Positions 1 through 12,277 of a stretch of 64,000 bases of DNA are shown in pieces. Each line of letters begins with the position of its first letter. Position 1 is the first letter of the stretch. Source of the stretch: Membranipora membranacea (taxonomy: Eukaryota; Bryozoa; Gymnolaemata; Cheilostomatida; Membraniporidae); contig OU612067.1 of NCBI GenBank assembly GCA_914767715.1, forward strand, positions 6,138,001 to 6,202,000, written 5' to 3'. A program made the translations under genes and the position numbers. Under the pieces are notes generated by a model. That model was not told the DNA's origin. It did not search any database and saw nothing but the letters and a program-made list of their open reading frames with translations.

Positions 1-1917
1 CTCATTAAACTGTGAGGGTGTACAGGAGTCCGTCTTACAGGCACTACATCTAAATAATACAGAGTAACCCATGTGAGCTTTACAAAGGTGGTCATTACTG
101 AGATATTCGTGTTCTTCATAAATTAATAAACATGTCATTTATAAATCGAAACCCGCAGTGAAATCTAACTTAATCTGGGGCTATTCTGACATTATGATTG
201 ATGATTATTGTTGGGCAAGTTTACAGGAAGACGTTACAAATTGTACTAGAGCACCATATCAAAGGGCAGAAATGAGTTGCATTTGGGTGAATTTTTTACA
301 CCAAAAACTTAGAGGTGCCCTTATGATATATTAATATGATAAAACATATCAACTTTTCAATTCCCTTTTATTCTCTAATATCTGTATAAACAAATTTTTT
401 TCCATCTTGCATAATTAATAATCACAACCAAATTTTCTTTTTACCAACATTGAAATATAATTCACAGACTTAACTGAGTTAAGGTTGGTTTACCTAGTAA
501 CATAGTCATATGTGCCAGAGAACATCTCCTTTATCTGTGGACATGGTAACAGATCTATGAATAGTTTACTGAACTCCTGAGCGTCTTGTTGCTGTGAGGT
601 GTCCAATCCGAGGGTCTCTATCAAAGGCGACGGATCCACACAGCTGTAAATATGATCAAACAATAGCTGATGGGCAGTCCATGGCTATGCTTACAATGAA
701 GTTTACCTCAATATAATACATTAGCTATTGGTATAGTCCTCTTTTTGAATGATCCTTTTCTCAAACACAGTACGACATGGTCTGATGATGTGAACTATGT
801 TGCCTCATTTATATGAAGTTGAACAGTTTGGTATTAATTAATACATACCTTCTATGGCTGAGCTCAAGCAGGCCAAAAATAAATTGTAAAGTCTCACAGA
901 TGGAAAATCCGCCGTCTACAAAATGGGAAAAGTTTAGTAAAAGCATGCATAATATAAGATCTATGATACACCTATGTGTGGGTATGATAAAGCTTCAACA
1001 AATATTTTATTATGACACCCTGTCATCTTTATATCACATCTTTATGTGCACAAGGGCGAATAATCAAAGGACCATTTACATGGTTCTCAAAAAGAGAAAA
1101 TAACTAACCTTCATAAGGGGTCCACTCCAGCACAGCATTTCTGAAGGCAAGGTTATGGAACCAGAGCTGAAGGAATGCGTTCACATAGCACGTAGCGCCG
1201 AGGTTCATCAAACCAACAGGAATCTCCTTCTTTCTCTTCACCAGACAGTCATCATCTTCATCGTCTGATGGCCAATCATAGTCCATATCACCACTTGTCC
1301 ATTTTTCAAACCCGAGCCCAGCTATACATGATGGCTCAGTTATACAATTCTTACTGTGATGAAAAGAAATCATATCAATTGTCAACCTAAAAACACGAAG
1401 TCCGACTTATCTGTTTGTTGCAATAGTAGGCAATGAACCTATTGGAAAGCATAACCAATATTTGTCTTGGTGGTTGTAGAGCTTATGCCAGGTATCAAAG
1501 ACAAGACTGAGAGGCAGTTCAAGACAACCTGCCAAGTCACTTTAGTAACTACACTAGCTAGAGTAGTAGCAACAGTAGCAAGTATTATTTTTATTGAATC
1601 AATCCATTGAATCCAACCAATGCATTCAGTTGCGAGCCCGCCATGCCATTGGTGTGATATTGAGAATTAATGTTTGCTGATCAGTTTGCTACAATAACTC
1701 ACCGACAACTGAGGTGAACATTTTGCCAAGTGGCATCTTCAGCCAGTGGTTTTCTTCTGTCAGTAGCAGTATTACTTTCTGATGTAGATTCAGACAATAT
1801 TGGCCTGACTTTGTATACAATTTCTACATAATTTTTCGGCACATTTGGTGAATCAAGGTCCGGTATCCAACTCCACAAACTCTCCTTGTCTGTGGGCTTT
1901 TTACCTTTTGATGGCAT
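1..1917 (-). CDS. USP48: USP48-like ubiquitin carboxyl-terminal hydrolase, N-terminal part (5' exons)
   Basis: Deubiquitinase of the C19 (USP) cysteine peptidase family, which removes ubiquitin from proteins. Five exons join in frame on the minus strand: 1917-1703, 1353-1109, 915-849, 643-494 and 49-1, continuing past the left edge. The catalytic Cys box [11 protein letters not shown] lies near residue 127 and is followed by [12 protein letters not shown], the usual second conserved USP block. The N-terminal stretch with NC..EPSC..GLG and the start of the next Cys-rich segment (CSACKTDSC) follow the order I recall for vertebrate USP48. The start ATG at 1917 gives a leader of similar length to USP48 plus about 30 residues. 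An acidic insert (DDEDDD) precedes the catalytic box. The catalytic His and Asn would lie outside the window. This is an ordinary conserved gene that marks the edge of the receptor cluster. Confidence 0.88.
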
Positions 1918-3261
1918 ATGGCCACTTCGGTGTTCTTATTACCCTTAAATGTCTCTTTAAACTGTAAAGAGACAAACCAGGCGCCTTGTACAGTCTTGTC
2001 TAGGTGATTACTGCAGTGTTTCCGGTCCTCCAGCTGATACATTTTCCACAGGTTACATTTTGGAAATGTATCAATTTTGAAGTTGTCCTTACTTGAAAAA
2101 CCAGAGCAGACCACTTTTATCAGCAGGCTTATGCCTGCATTTGTGCATTGATACATAAACCAATTAATCAGCTTAGTGTTTCGTTCGTTGGGGGCCTACA
2201 TGGCAAGTAGTCCTATTTGGTAGGGTGACACCAGATATTTGGACTGATTACCTATGAGACTGGATGACCCTATAACCACCTCTCTTTAGCACCTAAGAGA
2301 GCTTAGTGAACTTTTATTTGCTTATATTGCTGTCAGGAGGTCTAGTTTTCAACCTTTTTTACTTAATAAAATTCTGTGTTTCACTTGCTAAAAATTGGCA
2401 AATTATAGTTAGCTCATGATGAAACAACAAAAAAAACATTTTAAGAGCTTCGTCAGCTGGGGTGCTGCCTCGGGACGCCGGCGGGAGTCTTTCATGGTTC
2501 CCCAGACCAACCCATCCCGCAAGGTGATGGACCACCAGATATAGAGCCCAGAAAACTTGTCATGCATGGTTAGGGGTTCCCCCAGTCAATAACACAAAGC
2601 TTGTAAAGAAGCCTGGTGGGTAGTCTCCACGTTGATCCTCTCCCCACCTGCTGTTTTGATTAATTTGATGCGATCATGAGAATCATAAAAAGTAGTTAAT
2701 GATACAATATCTTTACTTCTTTGAGTCTGTGTGTTGTAAATTGTATTGATTATGAAATAAACTATTGAATATGTTGAATTTGTTACATGTATAAATAGGT
2801 AACTAAAATGAGTGACGCTGAGTGTAGCTTAGAAAATCAACCTTTATAGTATATTTAAATTTAAAATTTTGAATAAAGGCATGGCTGCATAGCTATATTT
2901 CTCATTTCTCAGTAACATTCAATTGTTTACAGCACTTCTAGCTGGTTATCGTAGAAACGAAATTTTTCTTTGGCATTCTCAGAAAAAATTCCAAAAGTGA
3001 GGTTGAAAGTTTATCAGGAACACAGTGTTTTTATGTAAAGTATGAATGGTTTACTTTGTTCATAATGCACTTTGGAAGTGAGGTGAGGGACAGGCAGGTC
3101 CTTCTCTTTGACGCCTGGAAAAAATTGCGAGCGCCTAATAACACAAAATTTAAAAGTGAGGTGAAACTCTTCGTAAAATATGCGGTAAAGATAAACAATA
3201 ATAAAAGAAAGAGAAGGCATTGATCATATAGTTCTCAAGTCTCAAAGTTCATGCTAACTTT
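1918..3261. other. Intergenic region between the USP48-like gene and receptor A
   Basis: No supported gene. It holds the USP48-like promoter side and the 3' side of receptor A. A stretch at about 2440-2640 is clearly richer in G and C than its surroundings and includes several short G or C runs; I do not recognise it. The rest is AT-rich and featureless to me. Confidence 0.5.
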
Positions 3262-6200
3262 CTAAGACCCATAAAGATCATTGTCTACGAGGTTTGTTGG
3301 GTTCTCTTTTGATTTATTTTCGACCAGGATTGGAGCGTAGGTGTCCTGCACTTCAGCTTCAGCAGCTAGCCTGTAAACAAAAAGAACAGTGATATTCATA
3401 GACTTAAATTCAGTATTTTTGTTGCTGACCTCATCATTTGGTAATATTATGGCAGCGAGAGTCCATTTGCAGATTATGTCCAATCAAATTCTAAGGAAGG
3501 GGCTATTCTAATCTGGGTTCTGAATTTAGGCACTCAGTTGGTGAGTGGTGACAGTGACAACCCTGGATAATTACTGCCATTTATACCAGGCATGCTAAAA
3601 GATTGTGATGCCTTTATTCTATCAAAATTTTGGATACTAGAGGTGTGTCTATTGAGGCTGAAAGAGAAAAAAAGAAAAGCTCACCTATCGATTGTGGCAG
3701 TATTGTAGTATTCAGCTTCTCCCTCCTCAAAAGTATCGTCTACATTACCATACATGTTTTGTTCACCAACCATAACGCTACCACAATGATATGAGGCAAC
3801 TGTATCATAATCAGTTGTAACATTTGAGTATGTTGAAGCCTCCAAGTTCTCTTTAGCGTCTCCACCTCTATCAGGAGTGGGTGCTGATCCGAGACCTCCT
3901 ACACAATCAGACGCCATCAAGTAATCTGTAAGTAGATCAATTTTGCAGAAATAGAACTGATGCTTAATTTCAACATTGCGGTTCAAGTGTTTTGAGAAAA
4001 TTTGTTTCTGGGGATCAATGCAGTTCAAGCATTTTGATATTATTTGTTTGTAAGGTATTGTTAAGTTAGGATTGTATTGTTTACAAAGAGTCAATCGCTC
4101 TACTTGTTTGGTACAATTGTTTACAGGGCTCTCAACCTGGGAGGATCCAAATCCTAAGTTTTGCCTATACCACGTCATGTAGTAGCAAAACACCCTATGC
4201 ATGAACAGGTGAGGGATTTTGGGGCTGTGGTAGCCTTCCCACCAAGGGTTCGCCGCAAAAACCTAGAGAGCAATTTATGGCTCTACAGATGAATTCTATT
4301 GGTTTTAAGGTTGACATTGTCAGTTTACATATATGTTAGCAGCTAGATCAAGAATCAACTGAATTCCATAACTTATATGAATAATATGTGGGGAAATCTG
4401 AGTTTTAAGCTCATATTCCGAAAACCCCTGAGTTGCCTGAGTTGAATCCAAAAATCAGAGTAACTCGGCTAAATCTGAGTGATTGAAAACCCTGCTATTT
4501 ATGAAGATCAGATTTGACCATCAGTAGTACTGTCTTTGACAGTTAACCGATATATGCATTCTCATTTGATATAGTATTATTGAAACATTTTATATGAATG
4601 AAAAATACACAATTGATAAAAATATTATAAAAAAAAACTCATTAATAATGACAAGAATGTTTGAAATTTAAGTGATTTTATATACATGTATAAACTGTAC
4701 AAGTTGTACATGTGAAAGAGGCCCTGTAATAGAAATCTTGTTTTCTTCTGACGCTAGATTGATTGAAAACACAGGACATAGAGATGCATAATTCTTACAA
4801 TAAACTTACTATTAGAAATGACTTTGGAGTGTATTATTGTTTCAAGGTCATCAGCGGGTGATTCATATATTCCCTCTGTTTCCATTTGCTCAGCTTGTAA
4901 GGCTTTCCTGAAGAAGCAAAATTGGTAAAGTAAACTTTCCATGAGCTGAGAAACTGAGAAATTCAACGCATCACACAACTTTGACTCATGACTGGTAGGC
5001 GAATCAGTGCAGCATTCCCATAAGCCACAATGTAATTTCACCTTTCCATCGGAGAACACAGGCCAAACACTTTGACAGGCTAATTAGCCTGACTTCTCTG
5101 TAATATCTTGGGAACTGCATTGTGGGAAACTCATTAACATCAAATGAAATCAGAGACCAGCAATCTGTCATGAATCGTACTTACTGTTGTTGCTGCTGTG
5201 AGTTAACTCTCTTGCGTCGGATAATGAAGATCATTACAACAGCAGCGATAATGACTGCTGCCACTGCAGACCCTACACCTGCTCCAACCACGGCTGAGCT
5301 CCCACTTTGAGTGGTCCCAACCGAATAATCTTTGTGTGCATCAGCAGTTACTATGAGAAATAAGGCAGACAGACAAAGTGTTACATATTATTTGAATATT
5401 ATTGCTTGGGTCGGTGGTAGTGTCTGCAGCATTTGACGAATACCACTATGGCAACCTGAATAAAACCCTCTACTCACCCAAATGTAAATGGAGAAAATTT
5501 AAAAGAATAGGTAGGAATAAGCATATCAGGAAACGTGAATTTTTAATTTATTGGGCCCATATAATTGAGCGGTATCAACACTCACCTGACAAAGAATAGT
5601 TGGTAGTACTTTCAGTGGAGCTGTAAGTAGTAGAACTAGTTTCACCGGATTGTGAAGCAGGGCTGGTGATGATGGTGGAATGTGTAGAGGTATCGTCTGT
5701 AGTCTCTGCAGTTGATGATGTGCTGTAAGAGGTTGTTGAGGACGTGCTGTAAGAGGTTGTAGAAGACGTGCTGTAAGGGGTTGTTGCACCAGGTTGGCCA
5801 GGTGAGATTGAAGCATCCGTTGCTACAAAGTACCAGCAAGCCAATCAATTATAGTAACATAACGTTGTCCATTAATTTTGTCATGTGGCAGCAGAAAATT
5901 GCTGTAACATTGTAGGTAAACATGCAAACTTGAATAATCAATTGGATGAGCAGAGTATCACGACTTTGCCTGCTTGGATGATTGCTCATATCCAAGCAAA
6001 ATGCAGGGCACATATTTTGTTTGAAACAAAAATGAATACCCTATGAATCTATGGAGTACACAGTTTTAGTTTGCTCAGCTGTGAAGCGATCGTCTAAGGG
6101 GATCTTACTCTGTTTAACCACCGTAGGGTGAAAATTTGACTTGCCCACGCTGAATGAAGAAAAACAAACAACTTTTGTTGTAAATGTTGAGTGTAAGTAA

Positions 6201-7194
6201 AAGGGAGAAAAATGCATACAGTACCATCCTACAGAGCTTTTTTCCATTTTTGTTCATGTCTACTTGAGGCCAGTAAATTAACACAGAATTTGGCAACATG
6301 TAATATTGTCTGTGATATGTAATAAATCAATCAATCAACCAGTTGGTCATGTCTGACAAATCAGCCTAGATACACATTATCTGTGGCAGTGAATAAGTGG
6401 CATAATGGTACGTTTAGATTTGACTGGGATGTGATAGCATTACTTGTACTGGTGAGTGCTATCATGCCAACAAGCATCATCAGAACTCACCTGTGTAATT
6501 GATTCTGAAGTAAGCTTCATAAGGATTTAAATATGCATTGTAAAGGAAACTAATTTTGATCCTCGTATCTCCGGGAACAGTAGTAGTGTTGTATATTTCT
6601 CTTCCATTGTTTAGACGCCCACAGAAACCAATGTCATTGTTTCGCTCATCAATCCATAGAAAGTAATTCCAGGCATTGCATGATCCATTTTCAGTTTGAA
6701 TATAAAAGCTCCCGTCAACCTTTATCTCAACTGAGACAGGGTTATTCATCTCAAGGATGACAGTACATTCAGGATTGCCAGTGTCTGTAGATGTGTTTGG
6801 ATAGCCTTGTGATTGTATGTAGCCTGTAGATGGTGCCTGTACCATTATTGTCTGAATACGGTTCTCACACATTGTTGTGACAGGTCCTGTTGGTAAAATT
6901 TAGCCATTATAATATATTATAGCCATTATTTATTGATAAAATTATTGAATACTCATGTACGAGTGTCATTGTGTAGCAACAAACAAGCAAACAAGAGCAC
7001 TACTGAACCAAATCCTGTCACTATACCAAATTGGACACCAGAAAAGCTGTTTTACCTAATTTTTATATTACAACATCTGTTCATAGTTTACCTGCCGGGG
7101 GTGTTGCCAGTGCCAAATCACTTTGAAACGCAACCAAAATAAGATATACCATTTGAGCTCGTCCCATCAGCACTAAATTCTTCCTCAGCTGCAT
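3262..7194 (-). CDS. Receptor A: single-CUB type I membrane protein with long tyrosine-motif tail
   Basis: Seven exons join in frame: 7194-7092 (signal peptide), 6886-6491 (CUB), 5822-5586 (Ser/Thr-rich stalk), 5350-5185 (membrane span), 4907-4810, 3925-3685 and 3370-3262, giving about 449 residues. The leader starts MQLRKNLVLMG and ends near ALATPPAG. The CUB domain has four Cys (MCENR, ECTVI, SCNAW, FCGRL) and GYIQSQGYPN near its start. The stalk repeats TTSYSTSS. The span is followed by IIRRKRV and a glutamine run. The tail has IYESP, TYSNV, MYGNV, YYNTA, TYAPI and a C-terminal DNDLYGS. YxN motifs suit Grb2-type SH2 domains and YxxP motifs suit Crk-type ones (family knowledge), so a phosphotyrosine signalling role is likely but inferred. 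Its ectodomain nearly matches B and C, while its tail matches the E/G type. No frame break was seen. Confidence 0.8.
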
Positions 7195-8883
7195 TTTGAG
7201 TTGCTATTGTGGAGAACGAAATGATGTGATCCGAGGCGATGATATGTGTAATAGTCTGTCATGTCACTCCAGATAGGACAAAAAACTCCTGAACTGTTCT
7301 TATCAAACTCAATGCGATTCGTTGAGAAGAGATAATGATTGAATTTATGGCTCTGAGTATTAGATTTGCAGATGTGAAGGAGCTATATCAACGAGGAAGT
7401 TCCTACAGAGTAATAATTTGATGATACCCATTTATTTGAATTCAAATTTGTTAACAGCTAGAGTTTTTCGTTACACCACCAAATAAAGTGATCTAATTAA
7501 AGTTATTTCATGTTAAAGTTGAGTATTTTGAACCTCCTCTAACATTTTTATAGTATAGCGTCAGGTGCCAATGACAGCTCAAGGGTGTAAACAAGGAGCT
7601 AGCCCTCCCTTATGTTCCGTACCAAATTTTTGCTATGTTTAGTTACTCTAAACCATAAATCTCCCTGAGCTTTGGTCAAACTGTCCCTTTATCAGGCAAG
7701 CTGCTGTCCAAGTGTTCAATCTAGAAGTGTACCCCTTTTATCAAACTCCTAAACATTTTTATATTTTATGTATATATATATCTATATATGTATTCTATCA
7801 ATTATAATTTATATTAATGGTCCTACCTCACGGGTTCAAACATCAGCCTTAAATCTTCAAGCCTGCCAACCAATTGTTGTTCTGATGTTTATTAGTGCTT
7901 ATAAGCCATGGATCAATAATATCTCATATATTTCTTTCCCATCAGCACAGAAGAAGCTGAATCTTGTAGATTGCCAAATCAAAAAGTATATATTATGTAT
8001 GGCTCATTTCCTGCTGCTATGATGCCAACAAAATGAAATCAATTCTAAAAAGCGGGAAAAGACCTGTCTGTAATACCTGCATAGAGGCTAATCTCTGTCT
8101 TGATGAGCTCACCAAGGAAGCTCGTCAAGAAAGGCTACTTACGGTCTTGACTGGCCTTGGTCTATAGCACAGGACCTGATCAGGTCAGTTATCCTACCTC
8201 TTACACTGTTGTGATAACTCCCATATATAAAAGTCAAGATCGTGTCAGTATCAGCGCCAGGATATGAAATGATATGATATGAAGTCCCAAATGAGCTTAT
8301 TCTGACATGAATCAATTTTCACATTTTCAACCCCCATTATTGAGCATTCTAGAACTACGAGCCTGTATTGGACTGGAACAACCAATGTGACCGATGGCGG
8401 ATGGTGATAGAACCTCATGTTATATCTTATGATGCTATGTCATTAAAAAGTATATGCTGACTTTTTTTGCAGATATTTATACTTAGATTGGCAACCAGAG
8501 TCATATCATTAGAAAAGTTTTGCACTCAGTGCCAGAAAACAAAAGAAACAAAAAAAACAGAAAAAAGTTAAATGGAATGTCATTACCGTTGTTGATCAAG
8601 TTGATAACATATGGTTGATTAGCAATGTTGTAGATGGTGATGATGATAATAAAATGGCACTACCAGCAACCCAGCTAGCATGCTACAATAATATGGTTGA
8701 ACTTAATAAAGTCAGCTTTAAACAGTGTACAGCAAGTCAATATTAGCTCTGTGATCAACGAAAATGTGACTACTAGCATCCGTTGGGTTGGTATGGTTGG
8801 TATGTGACTAATTTTTTTGTTTGTTCAGAAAGGTAGGTCTTACACCGACATCACAATTCTGAGCCATACATTCCAGTACAACA
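7195..8883. other. Upstream region of receptor A, duplicated in the array
   Basis: No coding exon found. This block is repeated at about 12278-14000 and, interrupted, at 18140-20587. It must hold the promoter of A on its left side and the 3' end of B on its right. A short AT dinucleotide tract lies near 7765-7790. The copies stay alike along most of their length, so the promoters of A, B and C should be similar. Confidence 0.55.
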
Positions 8884-11800
8884 TTAAAGATTGTAATAAT
8901 TAGTGTAATCGATAATCTGTATTGTGTTGTACACATGGTCATCTTCACGCTGCTGTCTGGACTTCGTAGATTCATAAACTTGTTCTGTTTGATTTCCATC
9001 CCCTGAATGCTGTAAAACATACACATAAATGTATTTTGTACTACTTTTGTGAGGAGGCAGTATTAGTCAATGTGCTTGATTTTATTGGCTGGCGATTTGT
9101 CAAAGGTAGGCTGGCATTTGTAAATCAGCTGCAATACACTCACTATTTTTTCTCCGAAGGGGGACATTCCGCCATTGCAAGTGTCAGCCAAATTCTATAT
9201 CATGGCATTTGTAAATCAGCTGTAATACTCTCATTATTTGCTTGTTTGTTTTTCTCCAAAGAATGACATTACGCCGTCGATTGCTATAGTCAGCCCAATT
9301 TTCTATCATCTCATCTCTACCAAATACTTACATGACGTAAAGAAATATTGTAATAAGTATCCTCTTTATTCTGTATGGTGTTGTACACATGATCATCTTT
9401 ACCCTGCTGACTGGGCTGGGCTGATTCATACACATGTACTGTTTGATTGACCCTTCTACAATGTTATAAGTTGAATAGGTAGTTTGCACACAGTCAAAAG
9501 CATTCTAATAATCTATCAGATCAACCTCATGACACTTTCAATTACCATACATATCAAAGATATCTGATTACTCATAATTTTCACACCGAGGACTTATTCT
9601 TCTCCAGAATATAAATGAAGTACCTAAAATCACATATAATTATCTTTCTAAAATCAAACTTACTGTCCTCTTTGAAAGTTTGCTCTCTTGCGCTCTTCGA
9701 TTATCAAAACAATAGCAGCCACAGCAACAACGACTGCCACAACACAAGAGACTACAGTTATGCCGACCGTGTTAAAGCTTCCACCAGGGGCAGTCACAGA
9801 AGAATTATTCCTGTAGGCATCTGAAGTTATTTCTTGAAATGAAGCAAACAGGAATAGACATGCAGAATGCAAGTTTGCACCCATGAACTTTACCCAGATC
9901 ACAGGTGATGGTAGTGGCTAATATTGAAATGTATTTTCCAGCAAACAAGGAATAGGACTAAAAATACTCAATTTTAAAAGACTGCAACAAGACTTAGACC
10001 AAGCTGATTCATTTTGCCAGCGTTGAAGTTGCCCTCTGACATACTGACATACTGCAGCCTTTTTTTGCAATTTGCATTGCAATAGAGGAGTGCAACTCCA
10101 ACGATTGCCAGATGGATCAAACCTATCAATCAAAAATTCTGATGACAAGATCATCTACATGATTTGAGGCAATCGTTTGAAAGGCTATATTAATTAAGAA
10201 ATTTAAAATACATTGGCCAGAAGGATGATAATATCACAGAGTAAGGATATCCTTACTCTGTGATAATATATTGCTATTGAATTTTCATATAATGTAATTG
10301 CACTGCAGTTTCCATTGATGGAGGTTACATATGCGAGAGTCTGTAGAAATTTGCCATAATATAATTATATCCTCTATTTTGGGTGACTTATTTTCGATAG
10401 GGAAAAAGGCGAATTTAAGACCTGATGGTCATTTTCAAGCTAGTTTAGCTTGTCTATTAGACCCTTTAAGCTCATCAGTATCAACACTCACCTGATAACG
10501 AGTGGTTGTGAGAACTTTCAGTGGAGCTGTAAGTAATAGAACTAATTTCACTGGGTTGTGAAGGAGGGCTGGTGATGATGGTGGAATGTGTAGAGGTACC
10601 GCCTGTAGTCTCTGCAGTTAAAGATGTGCTGTAAGTGGTTGTTGAAGATGTGCTGTAAGTGGTTGTTGCACCAGGTTGGCCAGGTGAGGTTGATGCATCC
10701 GTTGCTACAAAGTACCAGCAGGCGTGTTAATGATATTAACATAGTATTTACAAAAGTTTTATCATCACATGGCACCAGAAAGTTACTAAATGCATTCCTA
10801 GCCCTTGATATTTAAACATACCATGTACAAAATTAAGGTATCAAACATGCCATGTACCTGAATTATCATTTGGTTGAGCAGAGTTTAATTACTCTTCTGC
10901 TTGGATGCTTAGTGATATACCATAATGCAATGCAAAAAGAATTCCCTGTTAACCGATGCAAGGTCATTAGACGCAGACATGGTTTGCTCAGCTGTGCAGC
11001 GGTATCTCAAAAGGCCTGTAATAGGCTTCCTGAGATAATTGTCTAACTCTGTTGAACAATTATAAGGCTGAAATATGTCTTTCTCTCGTTGAAAAATGAG
11101 GATCAAACGACTTTTCCATAACATTTTTCGACACTAAACTAAGGTCGAAGTCTAAGGCCGTAAATGAAACATCTGCCAACAAATTTTGCATGGCTCACTG
11201 AGGCTAGGAGGATTAGGGAATTTATCAGACTCAACAGAATCGCATTGAATCGGTGCCATATATGAATGTATAGCAGCAAAGATTGTAAGGTGGGAGGCAT
11301 TGGTTCATACCCCTCTGCAGCAGATCATCCTTTAAGTTTTATCATCATGGAAATTGTAAGCGTCCGTTCAAATTGAGAGCAGACAACTCATTTGATGCCC
11401 TCCATTCGACGCATCAAAGCACAGTGATTTAGGGCCATCGAATCATCTTCTGGACTCACCTGTGTAACTGATTCTGAAGTAAGCTTCATGGTACGTTTAG
11501 ATTTGACTGGGATGTGATAGCATAACTTGTACTGGCGAGTACTATCATGCCAACAAGCATCATCAGAACTCACCTGTGTAATTGATTCTGAAGTAGGCTT
11601 CATAAGGATTTGAAAATGAATTGTAAAGGAAACTAATTTTGATCCTCGCATCTCCGGGAACAGTAGTAGTGTGGTATATTTCTCTTCCATTGTTTAGACG
11701 CCCACAGAAACCAATGTCATTGTTTCGCTCATCAATCCACAGAAAGTAATTCCAGGCATTGCATGATCCATTTTCAGTTTGAATATAAAAGCTCCCGTCA

Positions 11801-12277
11801 ACCTTTATCTCAACTGAGACAGGGTTATTCATCTCGAGGATGACAGTACATTCAGGATTGCCAGTGTCTGGAGATGTGTTTGGATAGCCTTGTGATTGTA
11901 TGTAGCCTGTAGATGGTGCCTGTACCATTATTGTCTGATCGTGGCTCTCACACATTGTTGTGACAGGTCCTGTTGGTAAAATTTAGCCATTATAATATAT
12001 TATAGCCATTATTTATTGATAAAATCATTGAATACTCATGTACGAGTGTCATTGTGTAGCAACAAACAAGCAAACAAGAGCACTACTGAACCTAATCCTG
12101 TCACTAAACCAAATTGAACACCAGAAAAGCTGTTTTACCTAATTTTTATTTTACAACATCTGTTCATAGTTTACCTGCCGGGGGTGTTGCCAGTGCCAAA
12201 TCACTTTGAAACGCAACCAAAATAAGATATACCATTTGAGCTCGTCCTATCAGCACTAAATTCTTCCTCAGCTGCAT
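8884..12277 (-). CDS. Receptor B: single-CUB membrane protein with short duplicated tyrosine tail
   Basis: Six exons join in frame: 12277-12175 (signal), 11969-11574 (CUB), 10704-10492 (stalk), 9832-9664 (membrane span), 9455-9332 and 9009-8884, giving about 376 residues. The signal and CUB exons nearly match receptor A. The stalk repeats TTTYSTSS. The span reads ITVVSCVVAVVVAVAAIVLI and is followed by ERKRANFQRGQ. The tail is made of two homologous exons, each with a VYES motif, a DDHVYNTIQ block and a closing YYN; the last exon ends TNYYNL. The VYNTI motifs resemble ITIM-like sites but have His at -2, so they are not strict ITIMs. Compared with A, only the tail and span differ strongly. No in-frame stop or frame break was found. 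Confidence 0.8.
9112..9320. repeat. Intronic tandem duplication between the two tail exons of B
   Basis: Two adjacent copies of roughly 100 bases, each starting GGCATTTGTAAATCAGCTG and including TTCTCC.AA....GACATT, lie at about 9112-9205 and 9206-9320. Receptor C has the same two copies near 14229-14440. The matching intron of D near 20820-20945 shows one copy, so the duplication arose in the B/C lineage. Confidence 0.65.
10232..10265. repeat. Perfect 34-base palindrome in the stalk-span intron of B
   Basis: The sequence is a perfect palindrome centred on GATATC, with 17-base arms beginning TATCACAGAGTAAGGAT. The same palindrome is present in D at 21849-21882, but the aligned site of C (near 15350) lacks it, with only the flanking AATAT left. 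Confidence 0.85.
11454..11490 (-). pseudogene. Orphan fragment of a CUB exon 3' end
   Basis: About 35 bases match the last part of the CUB exon of B, including the splice donor and the codons for YFRI.YTG, but the rest of the exon is missing. It sits just downstream of the intact exon, separated by an intron stretch that is repeated as well, so a small tandem duplication with loss is likely. Confidence 0.6.

Noticed and set aside
6041-6299. Minus-strand open frames in the CUB-stalk intron of A, also at 16255-16571
   Set aside because: They lie in a duplicated intron, lack a clean acceptor and donor pair in frame, and B has diverged there; no domain seen.
9300-9460. HVYNTI as a classical ITIM
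   Set aside because: The -2 position is His rather than Ile, Val, Leu or Ser, so I describe it only as ITIM-like.
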